Shown one piece after another: positions 56,588-64,000 of a stretch of 64,000 nucleotides of DNA; positions within the stretch are counted from its first letter, which is position 1; each line of letters starts with the position of its first letter. The notes beneath the pieces were generated by a model. That model saw only the letters and a program-made list of their open reading frames with translations. It was not told where the DNA came from and did not search any database. The DNA is from Clostridiales bacterium UBA1728 (lineage in GTDB: Bacteria; Bacillota; Clostridia; Oscillospirales; Oscillospiraceae): assembly GCA_002315975.1 (NCBI GenBank), contig DCIK01000007.1, positions 45,931-109,930 on the forward strand. Reading direction: 5' to 3'. The position numbers and the translations under genes were made by a program.

Positions 56588-57199
56588 ATGACTTCACTGA
56601 TTTTCCGCATTATGCTGACGGCTGTTATCTCCTATGTACTGGGCAATCTCATCGGCGCCGTGATCGTGTCTAAGACCCTCTACAAGAGTGATGTCCGCGA
56701 GTTCGGCAGCAAAAACGGCGGCCTGACTAATTTCATCCGTGTCTATGGGAAAAAGGCTGCGCCGTTGGTCATCCTTGTGGATGCGGGCAAGGCCGTGTGC
56801 GCCGCGCTGCTGGGCGGTGCCCTGCTGGGCACTATGCTGACTCCTGCGCTGGGCAAGACCATAGGAATGTGCTTTGTGATCCTCGGGCATATGTTCCCGG
56901 TGTTCTTTCACTTCCGCGGCGGCAAGGGCGTTCTCTCCGGCGTCAGCGCGATTATGGTCATCGACTGGCGCGTGGGGCTTGTGCTCATCGGCCTGTTTGC
57001 TGTGACTTTGCTGGTTTCAAGATATGTTTCGCTGGGCAGTGTTCTGGCGGCGGCGGTTCTGCCCTTTGCGGCGCACTTCATTGTGGGCGAGAGCGCTGTG
57101 ACGCTGCTGCTGGCAGTGATGGGCGGCCTTGTCATATATATGCATCGCACAAATATTCAGCGTTTGCTAAAGGGCACTGAAAACAAATTTAAGCTCTGA
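56588..57199 (+). CDS. plsY: PlsY-like glycerol-3-phosphate acyltransferase
   Basis: A 203-residue membrane protein with about six hydrophobic segments. PlsY transfers acyl groups from acyl-phosphate to glycerol-3-phosphate, the first step of phospholipid synthesis. The second family motif GHMFPVFFHFRGGKGVLSG (about 100-118) is well kept. The first is altered: FGSKNGGLTNFIRVYGKKA in place of the usual GSGNPGATN form, although Ser, Asn and Thr-Asn remain. AGAGGAAA precedes the ATG. It may be a divergent paralogue. Confidence 0.87.
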   Translation: MTSLIFRIMLTAVISYVLGNLIGAVIVSKTLYKSDVREFGSKNGGLTNFIRVYGKKAAPLVILVDAGKAVCAALLGGALLGTMLTPALGKTIGMCFVILGHMFPVFFHFRGGKGVLSGVSAIMVIDWRVGLVLIGLFAVTLLVSRYVSLGSVLAAAVLPFAAHFIVGESAVTLLLAVMGGLVIYMHRTNIQRLLKGTENKFKL

Positions 57200-57261
57200 T
57201 GCATAAGCTCGTCCCCGGCGGGCATACTTTGTGAGAAATAGCTTGTCTGGGGGTTTGAACT

Positions 57262-57471
57262 ATGAAGAATTTCGTTGCCTTTCTCTGCATCATGGCGCTG
57301 CTCACCGGCTCTCTGGCCGGCTGCAACACCGACAAAAACGCCAAGGCCACGCCCACACCTGTGTCTACTGCCACACCCACGGTGAACCCGGATCCTGTGC
57401 CCGACACCGATGACGGCATAGTCACCGATGATGACGGAATCATCGAGCCGAAAGAGAGTGCCAAGCCCTGA
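57262..57471 (+). CDS. Small lipoprotein with acidic tail
   Basis: A 69-residue protein: signal FVAFLCIMALLTGSLAGC (Cys 21) followed by a Thr/Pro-rich spacer (KATPTPVSTATPTVNPDPVP) and an acidic end (DTDDGIVTDDDGIIEPKE). There is no folded domain to recognise. The ribosome site GGGGG is weak. It lies between plsY and the TetR promoter. Confidence 0.65.
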   Translation: MKNFVAFLCIMALLTGSLAGCNTDKNAKATPTPVSTATPTVNPDPVPDTDDGIVTDDDGIIEPKESAKP

Positions 57472-57481
57472 TAAAAAGGTC

Positions 57482-57531
57482 TTGACAAATAAACGGTCGT
57501 TTACTATACTTCAGTAAACGACCGTTTATTT
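57482..57531 (+). promoter_or_regulatory. TetR promoter with overlapping 18-bp operator
   Basis: TTGACA (57482-57487), 17 bases, TATACT (57505-57510). A perfect dyad (57487-57504 and 57514-57531, nine-base spacer; half-site ACGGTCGTTTAC) spans the spacer, -10 and start. This is the layout of an autorepressed TetR gene. Confidence 0.88.
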
Positions 57532-57545
57532 TGTAAGGAGAACAT

Positions 57546-58124
57546 ATGCAGGACACAAAAAATCAGATTCTTCTGACGGCGCTCAGACTCTTTTCTCAGC
57601 GGGGCTATGAGGCGGTTTCCGTCAGCGATATTGCCGGGGCGCTGGGCATGACCAAGGGAGCGCTCTATCGCCATTACGAGAGCAAGGCGGCCATCTTCGC
57701 GGCTATCCTCGCGCATATGGAGCAGCGGGATACGGAGCTGGCTCAGGCGGACGGTGTTCCGCTGGAGGGGGAGACGACTCAGGCCACGCTTCGCGAGATC
57801 ATCGCCTTTTCCAAAACCATGCTGCACTACTGGACGGAGGACAGCTTTGCCTGCGCTTTTCGCCGTATGCTTACCATAGAGCAGTACCGGAGCGGGGAGC
57901 TGAACGCGCTCTACCAGCAATATCTGGGCAGCGGCCCCGTGGCTTATGTCAGCGAGCTGCTGACAGCTTTGGGCTATACCGATGCTGAGCTGCTGTCCCG
58001 CAGCATCTGCGGCGCACAGCTGCAGTGCTACGCTGCCTTTGACAGCGGCAGGGAGCCGGAAAGAGAGCTTGCTTTGACAGAAAAGCTGCTGGATGAGATG
58101 GAAAGGAACTGGGCCGATGGATGA
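57546..58124 (+). CDS. TetR/AcrR-family repressor
   Basis: A 192-residue TetR-type regulator. The N-terminal HTH (ILLTALRLFSQRGYEAVSVS then IAGALGMTKGALYRHYESKA) is canonical; the C-terminal ligand domain has no recognisable ligand. It very likely binds the perfect dyad in its own promoter. Its last eight bases overlap the start of rsgA, so the repressor and the GTPase are transcribed together and rsgA falls under the same control. Confidence 0.9.
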   Translation: MQDTKNQILLTALRLFSQRGYEAVSVSDIAGALGMTKGALYRHYESKAAIFAAILAHMEQRDTELAQADGVPLEGETTQATLREIIAFSKTMLHYWTEDSFACAFRRMLTIEQYRSGELNALYQQYLGSGPVAYVSELLTALGYTDAELLSRSICGAQLQCYAAFDSGREPERELALTEKLLDEMERNWADG

Positions 58125-59109
58125 GCGTACATACCGCGTCAGCGTCCGGGAACGGGGAAGCTACACGCTGACCGATGGAGCAGGGGAGTACGAAGCCGTG
58201 CTCTCCGGCCGCTTTCTCTACGATACGGTGACGGCGTCCGAATATCCCACGGTGGGCGACTATGTGAAAGCCCAGCGCAGCGGCGACGGCCCCTGCGTGA
58301 TCACGGAGCTGCTGGAGCGCAGGAGCGTTTTCCTGCGCCGCAGTGCCGGCACCGGACGCAGTGAACAGGCGGTGGCGGCCAATGTGGATACGGTGCTGAT
58401 CTGTATGTCGCTGAACCGTGACTTTAACCTCCGGCGGCTGGAGCGCTACCTCTCACTGGTGTGGGAGGGCGGCACATCCCCGGTGGTACTGCTGACGAAA
58501 AAAGACCTGTGCCCCGATTATGAGAGCTATGTCCGCCGCTGTGAGACCGTGGCCATGTCCGCGCCGGTGCTCTGCTGCTCGTCTTTGGAAAACGATGGGA
58601 TCGCCGCTCTGGAGCCCTGGCTGCGGCCGGGTCAGACCGTGGCGCTGATGGGCTCCAGCGGCGTGGGCAAGTCCACGCTGATCAACCGCCTGATGGGGGC
58701 GGAGCTGCTGCGTACCGACGGACTGCGGAATGACGATAAGGGGCACCACACCACCACCCACCGGGAGCTGCTGCAGCTGCCTTGCGGCGCGGCCATCATC
58801 GACACGCCGGGTATGCGGGAGCTGGGAATGTGGGACAGCGAGGAGGGCATCCGCACCACCTTTGCGGATATGGAGGAGCTGGCGCTCCGCTGCCGCTTTT
58901 CCGACTGTAGCCACCAGCGGGAAAAAGGCTGTGCCGTTCTCGCTGCGCTTGCCTCGGGAGAGCTCAGTGAGGAACGCTACCTGTCGTGGCAGAAGCTGAA
59001 GGCGGAGAACGCCTACAGCGCCGACAGCGAGAGCTATCTGCAGGCCAAGGAAAAGAAATTCAAAGATATTGCCAAGAGAAATAAAGCAGAGAAAAAACGG
59101 AGGAGTTAA
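58117..59109 (+). CDS. rsgA: Small-subunit ribosome biogenesis GTPase RsgA
   Basis: A 330-residue circularly permuted GTPase that assists late 30S maturation. An OB-fold N terminus is followed by G4 LTKKDLCP, then G1 LMGSSGVGKSTLINRL (about 178-193), and G3 IIDTPGMREL; the order G4-G1-G3 is the family hallmark. The C-terminal zinc knuckle is CRFSDCSHQREKGC. ATG 58117 overlaps the end of the TetR gene by eight bases. Confidence 0.93.
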   Translation: MDERTYRVSVRERGSYTLTDGAGEYEAVLSGRFLYDTVTASEYPTVGDYVKAQRSGDGPCVITELLERRSVFLRRSAGTGRSEQAVAANVDTVLICMSLNRDFNLRRLERYLSLVWEGGTSPVVLLTKKDLCPDYESYVRRCETVAMSAPVLCCSSLENDGIAALEPWLRPGQTVALMGSSGVGKSTLINRLMGAELLRTDGLRNDDKGHHTTTHRELLQLPCGAAIIDTPGMRELGMWDSEEGIRTTFADMEELALRCRFSDCSHQREKGCAVLAALASGELSEERYLSWQKLKAENAYSADSESYLQAKEKKFKDIAKRNKAEKKRRS

Positions 59110-59112
59110 GCC

Positions 59113-59745
59113 ATGAGTATCATCATACGCCCCGAAGAGGCGCGGGACGAGCGCAAGGTTGAGGAGCTGATCCGCTCCTCATTCTGGAATGTCTATCACC
59201 CGGGGGCCATGGAGCACTATGTGATGCACTGCTTCCGCGCCGCTGAGAGCTTTGTGCCGGAGCTGAATCTGGTAATGGAAAAGGACGGGGAGCTCATCGG
59301 ACAGGTGATGTATGCCCGCGCAGAGCTGAGGGCCAAGGACGGCAGCGCACTGCCCTGTATGACCTTCGGCCCCATCTGTATCGCCAATACCTATAAGCGG
59401 CAGGGCTACGGGAAAATGCTGCTGGATGAATCCATCCGCAGAGCAGCGGAACTGGGAGCGGGCCTGCTCTGCATCACCGGGAACATCCTCTTTTACGGCA
59501 AGTCCGGCTTTGTGACAGCCTCCTCTCTGGGAATCGCCTACGCGGATGCCCAGGAGGGCGATACGCTGGTGCCCTACTTCCTGGCCCGGGAGCTGAAAAG
59601 CGGCTACATCGCTGATTTTCGGGGGACTTTCAGGGAGCCGACACCTTACTTCGTCTGCCAGACAGACCCGGAGGGCTTTGCCGCCTTTGATGCCACGTTC
59701 CCCTATATGGAGAAATTAATCCTCCCCGGACAGCTCACCCGCTGA
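59113..59745 (+). CDS. GNAT N-acetyltransferase
   Basis: A 210-residue GNAT protein. The acetyl-CoA site is FGPICIANTYKRQGYGKMLL (RQGYG loop, about 97-101), with upstream VMEKDGELIGQVMYARAEL. Downstream GAGLLCITGNILFYGKSGFV is typical of YjcF/YhbS-type members. Substrate unknown. It begins three bases after the rsgA stop, so it belongs to the tetR-rsgA operon. Confidence 0.87.
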   Translation: MSIIIRPEEARDERKVEELIRSSFWNVYHPGAMEHYVMHCFRAAESFVPELNLVMEKDGELIGQVMYARAELRAKDGSALPCMTFGPICIANTYKRQGYGKMLLDESIRRAAELGAGLLCITGNILFYGKSGFVTASSLGIAYADAQEGDTLVPYFLARELKSGYIADFRGTFREPTPYFVCQTDPEGFAAFDATFPYMEKLILPGQLTR

Positions 59746-59785
59746 AAACAAAGCGGACCGGACAGCACAGTCGCTGCTTGATCCG

Positions 59786-60256
59786 CTATTGTTTTTTCGG
59801 GAAAAAATGCCTGTACACCCTTGCGGCTCTGCTGCGGCAGGTCTGCTTCAGGCGCAGGATGACGCTGCGCAGCCGATAGGGTCTGCACCAGAGGGCCACA
59901 TAGACGCGGTTGCGCCAGTCGCTGCTCTCAATGCGCTTCCCGTTTCGCACAACGGCGGAGAGCACGCCCATAACCTGCTCCTCGCGTACAAATTCGCTCG
60001 CTACGCAGTTATCGCCGAGAATGTCGTAACCGCCGGGCAGCAGCCTTACAATGCGGTGGAGCACATACTGCCCGTTATCCCGCCTGAAGAGCACGGCGTC
60101 CATGGGCTGCAGCCGCTCCTCCGGGCGCTTTCGGATGATCATCAGATCCCGCCCCTGCCGGAGCAGCGGCATCATGCTCACGCCCACATTGGTGTATACC
60201 AGCCAGCCCTGTTCTGTAAGCAGCTCCTCAAAGCTGCTTTTTCGTATCTCGCTCAA
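59786..60256 (-). CDS. S24/S26-family peptidase-like protein (SipW-type)
   Basis: A 156-residue protein with the signal-peptidase core: NVGVSMMPLLRQGRDLMII (catalytic Ser in GVSM, about 27), DAVLFRRDNGQYVLHRIV (the His in LHRIV, as in Ser-His SipW/SPC18-type enzymes rather than Ser-Lys) and YDILGDNC. No clear transmembrane anchor is seen. In clostridia such genes often stand beside a PqqD-like gene, as here (three bases apart), and the pair may process or mature a peptide. The basic tail (RAARVYRHFFPKKQ) may be membrane-associated. Confidence 0.78.
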   Translation of the reverse strand: MSEIRKSSFEELLTEQGWLVYTNVGVSMMPLLRQGRDLMIIRKRPEERLQPMDAVLFRRDNGQYVLHRIVRLLPGGYDILGDNCVASEFVREEQVMGVLSAVVRNGKRIESSDWRNRVYVALWCRPYRLRSVILRLKQTCRSRAARVYRHFFPKKQ

Positions 60257-60259
60257 GGC

Positions 60260-60529
60260 TTACTCCTCAAGCAGTCCGGCCTCTTGCAGCTGGGAGATGA
60301 CGGCCTGTGCGGACCGCCGTGCCCGCTCTTCGTCTACGCCTTCGTATTCATCCAGAATCACCCGTACGATTCCGGGGATATCCATGCCCTTCTGCAGACA
60401 TTCAAAAACCGTTTTTGCGCTCTCATTGAGCCGGATTACGCCCTTAAAAGCCTTAGCCGAATCACCGGTGGGAACAACAATATACTCACCGGCCACTTCG
60501 CTCAGCAGCAAACCGCTCATAAGCTTCAT
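60260..60529 (-). CDS. PqqD-family peptide-binding protein
   Basis: An 89-residue PqqD-like protein: IVVPTGDSAKAFKGVIRLNE, then SAKTVFECLQKG, then DEERARRSAQAVISQLQEAG. PqqD domains (RRE fold) bind RiPP leader peptides and hand them to modifying enzymes. The start at 60529 has AAAGGAGCG about ten bases upstream. It is cotranscribed with the peptidase-like gene. No radical-SAM enzyme or precursor peptide was found next to it. Confidence 0.8.
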   Translation of the reverse strand: MKLMSGLLLSEVAGEYIVVPTGDSAKAFKGVIRLNESAKTVFECLQKGMDIPGIVRVILDEYEGVDEERARRSAQAVISQLQEAGLLEE

Positions 60530-60673
60530 AGAACTCACGCTCCTTTCCTTAATTATACCATAGCGCTGAGCGCCTGACAAGGGGATACACTTCGGAATTG
60601 CGTCTTTACTCGGAAGAGCACATAAACGGGTGTCTGTTTCGACGAATGTGCACATGATTCCCGTGGGGATGAG

Positions 60674-60702
60674 TTGACAATACAAACGAATTGTGCTAAC
60701 AT
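60674..60702 (+). promoter_or_regulatory. Promoter of the DUF308 operon
   Basis: TTGACA (60674-60679), 17 bases, TAACAT (60697-60702); the leader to ATG 60835 is about 125 bases and AT-rich. Confidence 0.75.
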
Positions 60703-60834
60703 ACAGAAAAAATGAGCACTTTTTTATGAGCTTATGTTCTGCCCGAATCCCCGATCCGCATAACGTTGAATGTGAAAAAGAATGGGTCCTAATTTATCAG
60801 CAAAAATATATAAAAATAGAAAAGAGGAAAAAAC

Positions 60835-61365
60835 ATGATTCTCAGAGTACTTTTCGGCATCCTTATGATCTTCGGCGCCTGGTCGGTGCTGATGTTCCCC
60901 GCTATCAGTTCGATTTCAATCTGCTGGGCAATCTCTTTTTTCATGCTTCTTTCCGGCATTATGACCATTATTCACTATTTCGAGAATAAAAATGCGGAAA
61001 GAGTCGCCAGGAAAAAGGGTCTGCCCCATCTGAAAACAGGCATCGGAAGCCTCCTGTTCGGCATTTCCGCTGTTGTTGCAGCCCTGCTGGCCAGAAGCTC
61101 CGTTATCGGTGAGCTCGTGTTTATGCGCATGATCTCAAACCTTTACGGTTTCTGGATTGTTCTGAACGGCGTTTCCTATATCGTTCTTGGTAAGGAACTA
61201 AAGAAGAATGCCGTGTCCGGTTGGGTCACCACGATGATCCTCGGCGTTCTGCTCATCGCAGCCGGTATTTTCTGCATCATCGACTGCTTCACGGGACTTA
61301 CGTCCATCGGAACCGTGTTCGGCCTCTCCATGATGATGACCGGCTATTCTTACCTTTTCGGATGA
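60835..61365 (+). CDS. DUF308 (HdeD-like) membrane protein
   Basis: A 176-residue protein with six hydrophobic helices in three similar pairs (ILRVLFGILMIFGAWSVLMF; GIGSLLFGISAVVAALLA; MILGVLLIAAGIFCIIDC), ending in a short loop. This is the DUF308/HdeD layout; HdeD helps acid resistance in E. coli, no role is known in Firmicutes. AGAGG lies seven to ten bases before the ATG. It is followed after 47 bases by the large membrane protein. Confidence 0.82.
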   Translation: MILRVLFGILMIFGAWSVLMFPAISSISICWAISFFMLLSGIMTIIHYFENKNAERVARKKGLPHLKTGIGSLLFGISAVVAALLARSSVIGELVFMRMISNLYGFWIVLNGVSYIVLGKELKKNAVSGWVTTMILGVLLIAAGIFCIIDCFTGLTSIGTVFGLSMMMTGYSYLFG

Positions 61366-61412
61366 ACCTCCGCAACAACACTTCAACATACTTGAATAAT
61401 TGAGGTTTTACA

Positions 61413-63050
61413 GTGAATAACAATAACACAATCACCCTGAAACGCGAAAGCCTGTTGCTGACGAAGAAAAAGCTGAATCTTGCTCTGAATCTCCTGATTT
61501 CCGCTTTGGGTCTGAGCTCCCTGTTCATCAAATTCTTCCTCATCGACGGCGTGATTGCCTTCCGCGCCTTTACGGTGGACGGAAACCTTTTCACTACCAT
61601 CGTTTCCGTGATCGCCGTTGTCGTGAACATCAAAGAGCTTATCAACAAAGAGGAACACAACAGCAGAACGATCTTTTTCCTGCAGTTGGTATCGGCCGTT
61701 ACGGAAGCGGTCATTTTTATCGTTGTAATGATCGGTTATCTGCCCTTTGTCTCCGATAAACCCGCTATTACGCCCTACCATATGTTCTGCCTCCATGTGG
61801 CGATCCCCATTCTGGCAGTGCTCAGATTCATTTTCTTTGAAAAGCCTGTGGGAATCCTCAAGCCCACAAGCCTTCTGACCGGCGCCATTCCCATCGGTGT
61901 TTATGCGGTGGGCGTGGTTACGGCCATTAAGCTCGGTATTCTGCCCACATCCTTTGTGCCCTATTCATTCCTGGACTTTGAGCATAATTTCATCTGGTAC
62001 TTCCTCTTTGCGCTCTTTGCAATCCCGGCCTTCGGCTATCTCTGGTCTGTGCTGTTCTACCGGCTTAACCTCAGAGCGTCTGTGCTGTGGTATAACGAGG
62101 AGGATATCAATCAGCTTCAGATGCGGCGAATCAAAGCTCTCTCCGACTACGATGCGGTGAATTCCGGCATCCTGATTATCTTCTGCCTGCTGGCCGTCTT
62201 GCTCCTCTCACTTTCCCTGATGACCACCAGCAGAACCTCCGCTACCATCCAGCAGGAGCTCATGGGTACTCTTTCGTATATGCTGCTGGATGAGTTTGAT
62301 ATCTATCTGGGTGAAGGCGATTGGCAGATTAAGGACGGCGCCCTCTACAAGGGCGACACCTATATTTCCGACGGCACCAACGATGCTGACTTTGGCACGA
62401 ATGAGGGAGAAACCGTTCTTTTCAACGGGGCGGTTTATCTAAAAGCATCGAACCTGGTTCCCGAGATGGCAAGCCAGTACAACCCCGACGACTATGTGGC
62501 CGTGAGACAGGCAAAGGGCATTGGCGGCGGCCTTGTTGTGCAGCGGGGTGCGGTGCTGAACCCCAAAATCGTTAAGGCCGTTGAAGACAGCGAGTACAAT
62601 TCCTGGTATGAGCTGGTGAAGCTCGAGCGGGAGCTCACGAAGGAAGAGGAGCAGTACAAGGAGCAGCTTCGCAATACGAAGGAAAGCTACTACCACTACT
62701 GCGTGACCCTCGGCGGGACCATTGGCGGCGAAGGTGTTGGCATCGTGGAGATTTACATCCCCGCTTCCGGTCTGACTGAGCAGATCAAAAACGCGGAGTA
62801 TAACAGCGATGTGGCCATGGGCGCGATCATCGCCATTATCTTTGTGATTCTTTTCCTCATTACCCATATGTGGATCAAGGCCCTTGAAAAGTCCGTTGAT
62901 TTCCTCGGTGACATCGCCGGCGGCGATGTGCCCGAAGAGCCCATCAAGCTGGGCAAGTCCATTCGCTTCTCCGGACTGGAAGATAAGCTGAACAGTCTGC
63001 GGGAAAAGAATCTGCCGCTTTCTGACTCCGGTAACAATAAGGAGCAGTAA
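61413..63050 (+). CDS. Membrane sensor-like protein without output domain
   Basis: A 545-residue protein that I do not recognise as a whole. Residues about 20-240 hold six to seven hydrophobic segments. Another helix (about 250-275) leads to an extracellular domain of about 190 residues (YMLLDEFDIYLGEGDWQIKD, ALYKGDTYISDG, AVYLKASNLVPEM), resembling Cache-type sensor domains, then a helix (AMGAIIAIIFVILFLITHMW) and a HAMP-like tail (ALEKSVDFLGDIAGGDVPEE). No kinase, cyclase or methyl-accepting domain follows. GTG 61413 is preceded by GAGG. Confidence 0.65.
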   Translation: MNNNNTITLKRESLLLTKKKLNLALNLLISALGLSSLFIKFFLIDGVIAFRAFTVDGNLFTTIVSVIAVVVNIKELINKEEHNSRTIFFLQLVSAVTEAVIFIVVMIGYLPFVSDKPAITPYHMFCLHVAIPILAVLRFIFFEKPVGILKPTSLLTGAIPIGVYAVGVVTAIKLGILPTSFVPYSFLDFEHNFIWYFLFALFAIPAFGYLWSVLFYRLNLRASVLWYNEEDINQLQMRRIKALSDYDAVNSGILIIFCLLAVLLLSLSLMTTSRTSATIQQELMGTLSYMLLDEFDIYLGEGDWQIKDGALYKGDTYISDGTNDADFGTNEGETVLFNGAVYLKASNLVPEMASQYNPDDYVAVRQAKGIGGGLVVQRGAVLNPKIVKAVEDSEYNSWYELVKLERELTKEEEQYKEQLRNTKESYYHYCVTLGGTIGGEGVGIVEIYIPASGLTEQIKNAEYNSDVAMGAIIAIIFVILFLITHMWIKALEKSVDFLGDIAGGDVPEEPIKLGKSIRFSGLEDKLNSLREKNLPLSDSGNNKEQ

Positions 63051-63073
63051 AGGGCCCGAAACTATTAAACCGT

Positions 63074-63119
63074 AAACCTCCGTAGGGGTGCTGATCATCA
63101 GACTCCCTTACGGAGGTTT
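63074..63119 (+). terminator. Terminator of the membrane-sensor operon
   Basis: AAACCTCCGTAggG/CccTTACGGAGGTTT stem (arms about 63074-63087 and 63105-63119), 24 bases after the stop. Confidence 0.7.
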
Positions 63120-63166
63120 GTTCTGCATCGCAGAAAAATGAGAGCATGGAAGCGGCTTTGTTTTTC

Positions 63167-63195
63167 TTGACAAAGATATGGGAAAGTGCTATATT
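63167..63195 (+). promoter_or_regulatory. Promoter of tRNA-Pro
   Basis: TTGACA (63167-63172), 17 bases, TATATT (63190-63195), 15 bases before the tRNA. Confidence 0.75.
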
Positions 63196-63210
63196 ATACG
63201 GGCAAGTTTT

Positions 63211-63286
63211 CGGGGTGTAGCGCAGTTGGTAGCGTGCATGGTTCGGGACCATGAGGCCGCGGGTTCGAATCCCGCCACTCCGACCA
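63211..63286 (+). tRNA. tRNA-Pro (anticodon CGG)
   Basis: A 76-base cloverleaf: acceptor CGGGGTG/CACTCCG, anticodon arm CATGG-TTCGGGA-CCATG giving CGG, T arm GCGGG-TTCGAAT-CCCGC, encoded CCA. Confidence 0.95.
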
Positions 63287-63290
63287 CGAT

Positions 63291-63330
63291 AAGGTAGTAG
63301 ATTTTGATAGAAAGTCTGCTACCTTTTTCT
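63291..63330 (+). terminator. Terminator of tRNA-Pro
   Basis: AAGGTAGTAGA / TCTGCTACCTT (one mismatch; arms 63291-63301 and 63315-63325) followed by TTTCTTTT. Confidence 0.8.
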
Positions 63331-63532
63331 TTTGCCAAAATCCCTTGATTTCAAGTTTTTTTCTGTTTTCCTGACATAAAGCTACCCGTCCTAAAGGCTT
63401 TTTCGGTACGGATTCTTCTTGTTATCAGCGACCGGTGCGGACTGCCTTAAAAGTAAAGGCTTGTTTTATGGAGTATTCGTTTGCTTAGCGAATAATAGTT
63501 TGCTTTGTCGGGTAAGGAATCAAAATCCCTTG

Positions 63533-63565
63533 TTGACAAATCGAAAAATATCGATATAATATAAT
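63533..63565 (+). promoter_or_regulatory. ArsR promoter/operator region
   Basis: TTGACA (63533-63538), 16 bases, TATAAT (63555-63560), with the palindrome ATATCGATAT (63548-63557) on the -10 side. A similar AT-rich dyad (ATATCGAAAG...TAGATATAT, about 63953-63974) precedes the next gene, as if one repressor controls both. Confidence 0.65.
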
Positions 63566-63599
63566 GTGTGATCACAAATTTGCTCAAGGAGGTGTTCGG

Positions 63600-63914
63600 A
63601 TGGAGCTTGATGAAAAACGCACTCCAATCGTTTTTAAGGCGTTATGCGATGAAAATCGTGTTAGAATTCTCAAATACCTGATTGGCGGCGAGAAATGCGC
63701 CTGCAAGCTGCTGGATGATTTGAATATCGCACAGTCCACGCTTTCCCATCACATGAAGATTCTAACGGATTCCGGGCTGGTAATCGGACGCAAAGAGGGC
63801 AAATGGATGCACTATTCCATATCACCGGAAGGTATTGATGTTGCCATCGCTTATCTGAACTCCCTCAAAGAAAACGGACGCGCTTGCAATTACAAGTCGT
63901 GCTGTGAAAAATGA
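63600..63914 (+). CDS. ArsR/SmtB-family metalloregulator
   Basis: A 104-residue winged-helix repressor. HTH region LLDDLNIAQSTLSHHMKILT, preceded by GGEKCACKLLD where the CxC pair matches the ELCVCDL arsenic/antimony site of ArsR. A second Cys group is at the C terminus (CNYKSCCEK). It would leave DNA on binding arsenite or a similar thiophile. AGGAGG lies eight bases before ATG 63600. The following gene begins 80 bases later behind a similar operator-like dyad, so it is likely the regulated resistance gene. Confidence 0.9.
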   Translation: MELDEKRTPIVFKALCDENRVRILKYLIGGEKCACKLLDDLNIAQSTLSHHMKILTDSGLVIGRKEGKWMHYSISPEGIDVAIAYLNSLKENGRACNYKSCCEK

Positions 63915-63994
63915 TTCTCCATTTTTCCGGCACGGCTATATTTCAAAGCTATATATCGAAAGATTTAGATATATAGATTGATTGGAGGATTTCT

Positions 63995-64000
63995 ATGTTA
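63995..64000 (+). CDS. Start of a gene cut by the window end
   Basis: ATG TTA with TTGGAGGATTTCT upstream (GGAGG at good spacing). Only two codons are visible. Position behind arsR suggests an arsenic or metal resistance function, which cannot be checked here. Confidence 0.5.

Noticed and set aside
57262..57471. The small lipoprotein as a bacteriocin precursor
   Set aside because: It has a Sec/lipobox signal and a low-complexity acidic tail, not a Gly-Gly leader or Cys-rich core.

Overview
The window looks like chromosomal DNA of a spore-forming, gut-type Clostridia (probably Oscillospirales). The visible reasons are GC-rich Firmicutes codon use, strong AGGAGG ribosome sites, a spoIIAA-spoIIAB-sigF operon, an alpha/beta small acid-soluble spore protein, a CotH-family protein, MurT/GatD and DapF for a meso-DAP wall, and orphan tRNA genes. 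No rRNA operon, CRISPR array or complete insertion sequence was seen. The organism is inferred from gene content only.

Layout. 1-4.5 kb: surface-polysaccharide glycosyltransferases and a tiny two-repeat protein. 4.7-10.3 kb: a two-gene unit of unknown function, an AIM24-like protein, an HD hydrolase, and a 1.4-kb prophage relic that split the HD/GyrI-like gene pair and supplied the downstream gene with a new start. 10.5-14.6 kb: AbgB-like amidohydrolase and a polar amino-acid ABC importer. 15-19 kb: aminotransferase, ketopantoate-reductase-like enzyme, acetyltransferases. 19.2-24.6 kb: a double-HTH regulator facing a cluster of secreted proteins, with an (AAGC)11 repeat, a dyad over a promoter, a leader hairpin, a frameshifted cysteine-rich protein and a SASP gene. 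24.7-34.8 kb: UroD-like protein, HAD phosphatase, a purine-nucleoside BMP-type ABC importer under a purine riboswitch, xpt, a 56-residue RiPP-like precursor, and a CofE-like ligase. 34.9-40.9 kb: beta-propeller lipoprotein, spoIIA operon, site-2 protease, CotH-like lipoprotein and tRNA-Gly. 41.3-46.9 kb: uppP, ftsK/spoIIIE, mrnC, rqcH. 46.9-56.3 kb: SLH-like protein, yqgF, gatD-murT, aldo/keto reductase, tRNA-Arg, VanZ, GDSL hydrolase, nadE, RsiV-like lipoprotein, dapF. 56.6-64 kb: plsY-like, TetR with a perfect operator, rsgA, a PqqD/S26-peptidase pair, a membrane sensor-like pair, tRNA-Pro and an ArsR regulator.

How genes work together. The guanine-class riboswitch lies between xpt and the BMP lipoprotein gene, so purine uptake can be shut off while xpt is not under this switch. 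The ABC importer beside the AbgB-like amidohydrolase suggests uptake and hydrolysis of an amide-linked amino acid. GatD-MurT, DapF, UppP, NadE and PlsY are core envelope and cofactor functions.

Most noteworthy for follow-up: (1) the relic element with matching 17-bp ends that re-starts its target gene; (2) a dispersed multi-hairpin repeat in three copies whose stems vary in a base-pair-preserving way and which always lies antisense to its flanking genes; (3) the small Gly-Gly leader peptide gene at 33.2 kb; (4) the secreted paralogue cluster with its divergent regulator and repeat-bearing leader.
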